The notes beneath the pieces were generated by a model. The model was given only the letters and a program-made list of their open reading frames with translations. It searched no databases and was not told the DNA's origin. This document shows positions 63,078 to 64,000 of a stretch of DNA of 64,000 bases, in pieces (position 1 is the first letter of the stretch; every line of letters begins with the position of its first letter). Made by a program: the position numbers and the translations under genes. This DNA comes from JARRQJ01 sp963761035 (lineage in GTDB: Bacteria > Pseudomonadota > Gammaproteobacteria > DRLM01): positions 2,852,001 through 2,916,000 of the forward strand of contig CAVXFH010000002.1 of NCBI GenBank assembly GCA_963761035.1, given 5' to 3'.

Positions 63078-64000
63078 ATGCAGATCGCCTGCGTATTTCC
63101 AGGCCAAGGTTCGCAGTCGGTGGGAATGCTTGCCGAACTGGCCGAGGCTTATCCGGAAGTTAAAGATACCTTTGAAACCGTCTCGCAGGCGGTAGGCTAC
63201 GACTTGTGGCAATTGGTACAACAGGGTCCGGAAACGGAACTCAACCGGACCGACAAAACGCAGCCTGCCATGCTGGCGGCTGGCGTGGCGGTATGGCGCG
63301 TGTGGCGGAAACGCGGCGGTACGCAACCGGTCTTTTTAGCGGGCCATAGCCTGGGAGAATACACCGCCTTGGTATGCGCCAACGCCTTAGCTTTAGCGGC
63401 GGCGGCGCGCCTAGTGGCCGAGCGGGGGCGTTACATGCAAGCGGCGGTTCCCGCGGGCCATGGCGCCATGGCCGCGATCCTGGGGTTGACCGATGAGCAA
63501 GTCGTCGTCGCCTGTGAGCGGTCGGCGCAAGGCGAAGTAGTTTCAGCGGTGAACTTCAATTCGCCTGGACAGGTAGTAATAGCCGGGCACAGCAGTGCCG
63601 TGTCTCGCGCCGTAGAGGTCGCCAAACAATTGGGAGCCAAACGGGCGGTGATGCTGCCCGTAAGCGTGCCGTCGCATTGCAGCTTGATGGAGCCTGCCGC
63701 TGAGCGCCTCGCCGATTATTTACGGGACATCGAAATCAATCGGCCCGATCTTCCCGTTTTTAACAATGTTGATGCCCTAACGACAAACGACCCCCGGGCA
63801 ATTCGCGAGGCCTTGATACGGCAACTGAAGAGTCCGGTGCGCTGGGTGGAAATTATTCAAGTTATGGCGAGTAAAGGTGTAAATTGTATTGTTGAATGCG
63901 GACCCGGCAAGGTGCTTACCGGCCTCAATAAACGTATCGCCCGCGACATAGCGGTCTTCCCGGTGATGGATACCTCTTCCTTGGATGAGGCCCTGGCTGC
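63078..64000 (+). CDS. fabD: Malonyl CoA-ACP transacylase (3' end outside window)
   Basis: About 307 codons are visible, which is nearly the whole enzyme (roughly 310 aa usual). It loads malonyl groups onto ACP. FPGQGSQSVGML (about 7-18), nucleophile Ser in GHSLGEY (about 92), and VSAVNFNSPGQVVIAG are typical. AAGGAGTTGCT precedes the ATG. fabG would be expected next, beyond the window. Confidence 0.95.
   Translation, partial: MQIACVFPGQGSQSVGMLAELAEAYPEVKDTFETVSQAVGYDLWQLVQQGPETELNRTDKTQPAMLAAGVAVWRVWRKRGGTQPVFLAGHSLGEYTALVCANALALAAAARLVAERGRYMQAAVPAGHGAMAAILGLTDEQVVVACERSAQGEVVSAVNFNSPGQVVIAGHSSAVSRAVEVAKQLGAKRAVMLPVSVPSHCSLMEPAAERLADYLRDIEINRPDLPVFNNVDALTTNDPRAIREALIRQLKSPVRWVEIIQVMASKGVNCIVECGPGKVLTGLNKRIARDIAVFPVMDTSSLDEALA

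Overview
This 64 kb window is chromosomal DNA of a gammaproteobacterium. The evidence is gene order. thrS-infC-rpmI-rplT-pheS-pheT-ihfA-merR-like-tRNA-Pro, comEC-exbB-exbD-msbA-lpxK-ycaR-kdsB, divergent rne/rluC followed by a HAD phosphatase, sppA and maf, and yceD-rpmF-plsX-fabH-fabD are all arrangements typical of that class. Nothing fixes the genus. Most genes are moderately GC-rich, with an AT-richer accessory patch.

Layout. 1-8.2 kb: the 3' end of uvrB, tRNA-Val, then the translation cluster. infC starts at an AUU codon that directly follows the thrS stop. The cluster ends in ihfA, a MerR-type regulator and tRNA-Pro(GGG). 8.2-15.6 kb: an AT-richer block that begins with a broken tyrosine integrase next to tRNA-Pro, so it is probably the remains of an integrated element. 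It holds a PRC-barrel exported protein, several very small proteins, a secreted VWA protein with a C-terminal sorting-like tail, and a lipoprotein with cadherin-like repeats. 15.6-24.5 kb: a loosely packed accessory region with long empty stretches. It encodes an FAD oxidoreductase, a DUF488 protein, an FMN reductase, a fosmidomycin-resistance-type MFS pump, two broken genes that meet end to end (a ClC channel and folE), a 1-Cys peroxiredoxin and a minimal MscS-like protein. 24.5-41 kb: mostly core and envelope genes. These are a CaCA antiporter, rimK, a four-gene MacAB-like export operon, ispG, pcm, an EAL-HDOD protein, ettA, an aldolase-dehydrogenase fusion and a lolC/lolD pair without lolE. 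41-50 kb: DNA uptake and lipid A/LPS export and synthesis. 50-56.7 kb: rne, rluC, a HAD phosphatase, sppA and maf. 56.8-60 kb: a two-subunit biotin carboxylase system (pyruvate carboxylase type). 60.2-64 kb: the rpmF/fatty-acid operon, cut off inside fabD by the window end.

The core blocks are compact, with 1-14 nt overlaps pointing to translational coupling (MacAB-like operon, lolCD, exbBD, ycaR-kdsB, rluC-HAD, plsX-fabH). The best candidates for something less known are the cell-surface gene group at 8.7-15 kb, a long perfect-looking hairpin in the rne/rluC spacer, a consensus promoter abutting the yceD start, and a GC-rich palindromic repeat in three leader regions of the thrS-rplT cluster. 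No complete new system such as a defence island or CRISPR array was found.
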